This document shows positions 62,683 through 64,000 of a stretch of 64,000 nt of DNA, in pieces. How positions within the stretch are numbered: position 1 is the stretch's first letter; each line of letters opens with the position of its first letter. The notes under the pieces are model-generated. The model saw nothing but the letters and a program-made list of their open reading frames with translations, ran no database searches and was not told the origin of the DNA. Origin of the DNA: Mucilaginibacter sp. L3T2-6 (GTDB lineage Bacteria; Bacteroidota; Bacteroidia; Sphingobacteriales; Sphingobacteriaceae); contig NZ_JAUMKC010000022.1 of NCBI RefSeq assembly GCF_030519355.1, positions 1 through 64,000 of the forward strand, written 5' to 3'. The translations under genes were made by a program, and so were the position numbers.

Positions 62683-63960
62683 TTAAATAGCGTAGCCAAT
62701 TTGTTGAACGGTATCAGTATCCTGTTGAATTGCCTGACCGTTTAGGTAGATAAATTGCTTTTGTACTGCAATTATTACTGTTCTGATAATAAAATTTATC
62801 TCAGCATCACTCAATTGCGGGTATATAGGCAGCGATATTTCTCTCGCGTACTGGTGATAGGCAACCGGGTAATTGGCTATCTGGTAACCCAATCCCTTAA
62901 AATAGGTGAGCATGGGCAAGGGTATAAAATGCACGTTTACAGCCACGCCCATTTTAGCTATGTCGTCAATTATCATGTCGCGTTGCCCTTCGGTGATGTC
63001 TTTAATGCGAAGAGGAAATAAATGATAGCTGGACTCCCGGTCTTTGTCAAACAAGGGCGGGGCGATAAACCAGGGAAGGCTTTTAAAGGCCTTAATATAT
63101 CTCAGGGCTATAAGCTTGCGCCTTGGGAGAAGATCGTCATCATACTTGCGTATCTGCGCAAGGCCCACAGCCGCGCAAATATCAGGCATATTTATTTTGA
63201 GCCCCTGGAAAAGAATGTCGTATTTCCAGCCTCCGCCTTTTGATTTTGAGAGTGCATCCTTGTTTTGCCCGTTTAATGTATACATCCTCAGAAATTGGTA
63301 CTCGGCCGCGGTATCAAAGTTGTCGGGCAGGTTTAAACAAATGCAGCCGCCTTCGGCGGTGGTGATATTTTTTACGGCGTGGAATGAGAATATAGCCACA
63401 TCGCTTTTTTTAGAAGCCGGTTCATTGTCAATTTTTGCTCCCAAAGAGTGGGCAGCATCCGCAATTAATAATATCCTGTTGAGCAACTTTTGTTTTGACG
63501 TTGCCGGGACAAACATTCTGCGAACTTCCGGACTTGTAATAATTGCATTTAACTCATCGTAATTGCATGGCCAACCTGCAATATCTACGGCTATTATTGC
63601 TTTTGTTTTTGAAGTTATGGCTTTGCGGACTTGTTGATGGTCGATACAAAAATCATCGGAGATATCTACAATCACGGGGGTAGCACCGCAGTGCAACACA
63701 CTCAACGCCGTTGCACAGTAAGTGTATGCCGGGATAATTACTTCGTCGCCTGGCTTAATGCCGAACCACTTTAGCATCAATATGGCGCCTGATGTCCACG
63801 AATTAACGCATATAGCTTTTTGGCACGATGTGGCTTTAACCATTTCCTGCTCCAGGGCGACAACTTTCGGCCCGGTGGTGATCCATTTTGAATCAAGGGT
63901 ATGCATCACCTCGTCGATAACCGACTGATCGATGTATGGTGGCGAAAAAGGAATATTCAT
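62683..63960 (-). CDS. DegT/DnrJ/EryC1 aminotransferase (PglE/PseC-like)
   Basis: The 425-residue PLP enzyme has the lysine in FSFHAVKNITTAEGG (about 190-204), IADAAHSLGA (PLP contact Asp), and the sugar-aminotransferase C-terminal part (VHFIPLPMLTYFKGLGY). It would transaminate a 4-keto-6-deoxy sugar made by the dehydratase at 46447. It begins the run seen here, 40 nt from the right edge; upstream genes lie outside the window. Confidence 0.93.
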   Translation of the reverse strand: MNIPFSPPYIDQSVIDEVMHTLDSKWITTGPKVVALEQEMVKATSCQKAICVNSWTSGAILMLKWFGIKPGDEVIIPAYTYCATALSVLHCGATPVIVDISDDFCIDHQQVRKAITSKTKAIIAVDIAGWPCNYDELNAIITSPEVRRMFVPATSKQKLLNRILLIADAAHSLGAKIDNEPASKKSDVAIFSFHAVKNITTAEGGCICLNLPDNFDTAAEYQFLRMYTLNGQNKDALSKSKGGGWKYDILFQGLKINMPDICAAVGLAQIRKYDDDLLPRRKLIALRYIKAFKSLPWFIAPPLFDKDRESSYHLFPLRIKDITEGQRDMIIDDIAKMGVAVNVHFIPLPMLTYFKGLGYQIANYPVAYHQYAREISLPIYPQLSDAEINFIIRTVIIAVQKQFIYLNGQAIQQDTDTVQQIGYAI

Positions 63961-64000
63961 AATATTTTGAATTAAGGATGTAAAAAATAAGCTCTCACTT
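63961..64000. other. Right edge of the window, upstream of the EPS run
   Basis: Only 40 nt are visible. No promoter can be judged. The flippase, chain-length and export genes expected for the locus are not in the window. Confidence 0.3.

Noticed and set aside
43365..63960. Exosortase/PEP-CTERM system, suggested by the FemAB and AsnB-type genes
   Set aside because: No exosortase and no PEP-CTERM protein lie in the window.
1..64000. CRISPR arrays, complete insertion sequences, rRNA operon, replication origin
   Set aside because: None of the needed repeat arrays, transposase frames or rRNA signatures was found.

Overview
The window looks like a Bacteroidota chromosome, most likely family Sphingobacteriaceae (Mucilaginibacter/Pedobacter-like). 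Supporting signs are Bacteroidota-type promoters (TTTG, about 19-20 nt, TAnnTTTG), almost no Shine-Dalgarno sites, an IPExxxVDY-family protein, DUF-rich lipoproteins with relaxed lipoboxes, and a large exopolysaccharide (EPS) locus. The genus is an inference from gene style. No sequence search was possible.

Layout. (1) 1-300: a tRNA-Asn (minus strand) with its own promoter and terminator. The left edge carries what looks like the 5' end of a group IIC intron inserted just behind that terminator. (2) 335-8771: a stress/detoxification island with nitroreductase, small membrane protein, eRF1-like baeRF protein, universal stress protein, PAS-GAF histidine kinase, and then an erythromycin esterase / phosphoribosyltransferase / dienelactone hydrolase / DUF892 ferritin-like run. 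The DUF892 gene appears to carry an in-frame amber codon near its 5' end. (3) 9288-17358: an M24 peptidase with Tat signal, two alpha/beta hydrolases, and a TPR histidine kinase / sigma-54 activator pair. A good sigma-54 promoter lies in front of the hydrolase next to the activator. (4) 17907-34712: housekeeping genes (acpP-fabF-rnc, pyk, nrdJ, hpt, M16 protease, def, nfu, mrp), thioredoxin-like proteins and a candidate 28-residue microprotein convergent with pyk. (5) 34812-43160: an OprB-like porin under a DtxR/MntR-like palindrome, HD hydrolase, SprT-like protein, a frameshifted lipocalin, an ArsR-SRPBCC-hydrolase operon with two inverted-repeat operators, DinB, DoxX, a zinc peptidase and an FAD oxidoreductase. 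(6) 43365-63960: about 18 minus-strand genes of an EPS/glycan locus that continues past the right edge.

The EPS locus contains an initiating phosphoglycosyl transferase, a 4,6-dehydratase and a DegT aminotransferase (a set resembling the PglC/PglF/PglE route to 4-amino-6-deoxy sugars), a Wzy-like polymerase, five glycosyltransferases, a UDP-glucuronate epimerase-like protein, an asparagine-synthase-type amidotransferase and a secreted pectate lyase. It also holds two copies of a PhyH-dioxygenase plus FemAB-like acyltransferase pair, arranged around the dehydratase/GT2 genes. The two PhyH proteins align without a gap over 267 residues. The lyase carries an N-terminal domain that also occurs alone as a small lipoprotein three genes upstream. 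These two features (the duplicated PhyH-FemAB module, and the shared domain coupled to a lyase and a uronate epimerase) are the best candidates here for something not well described. No CRISPR array, complete insertion sequence, rRNA or origin was seen.
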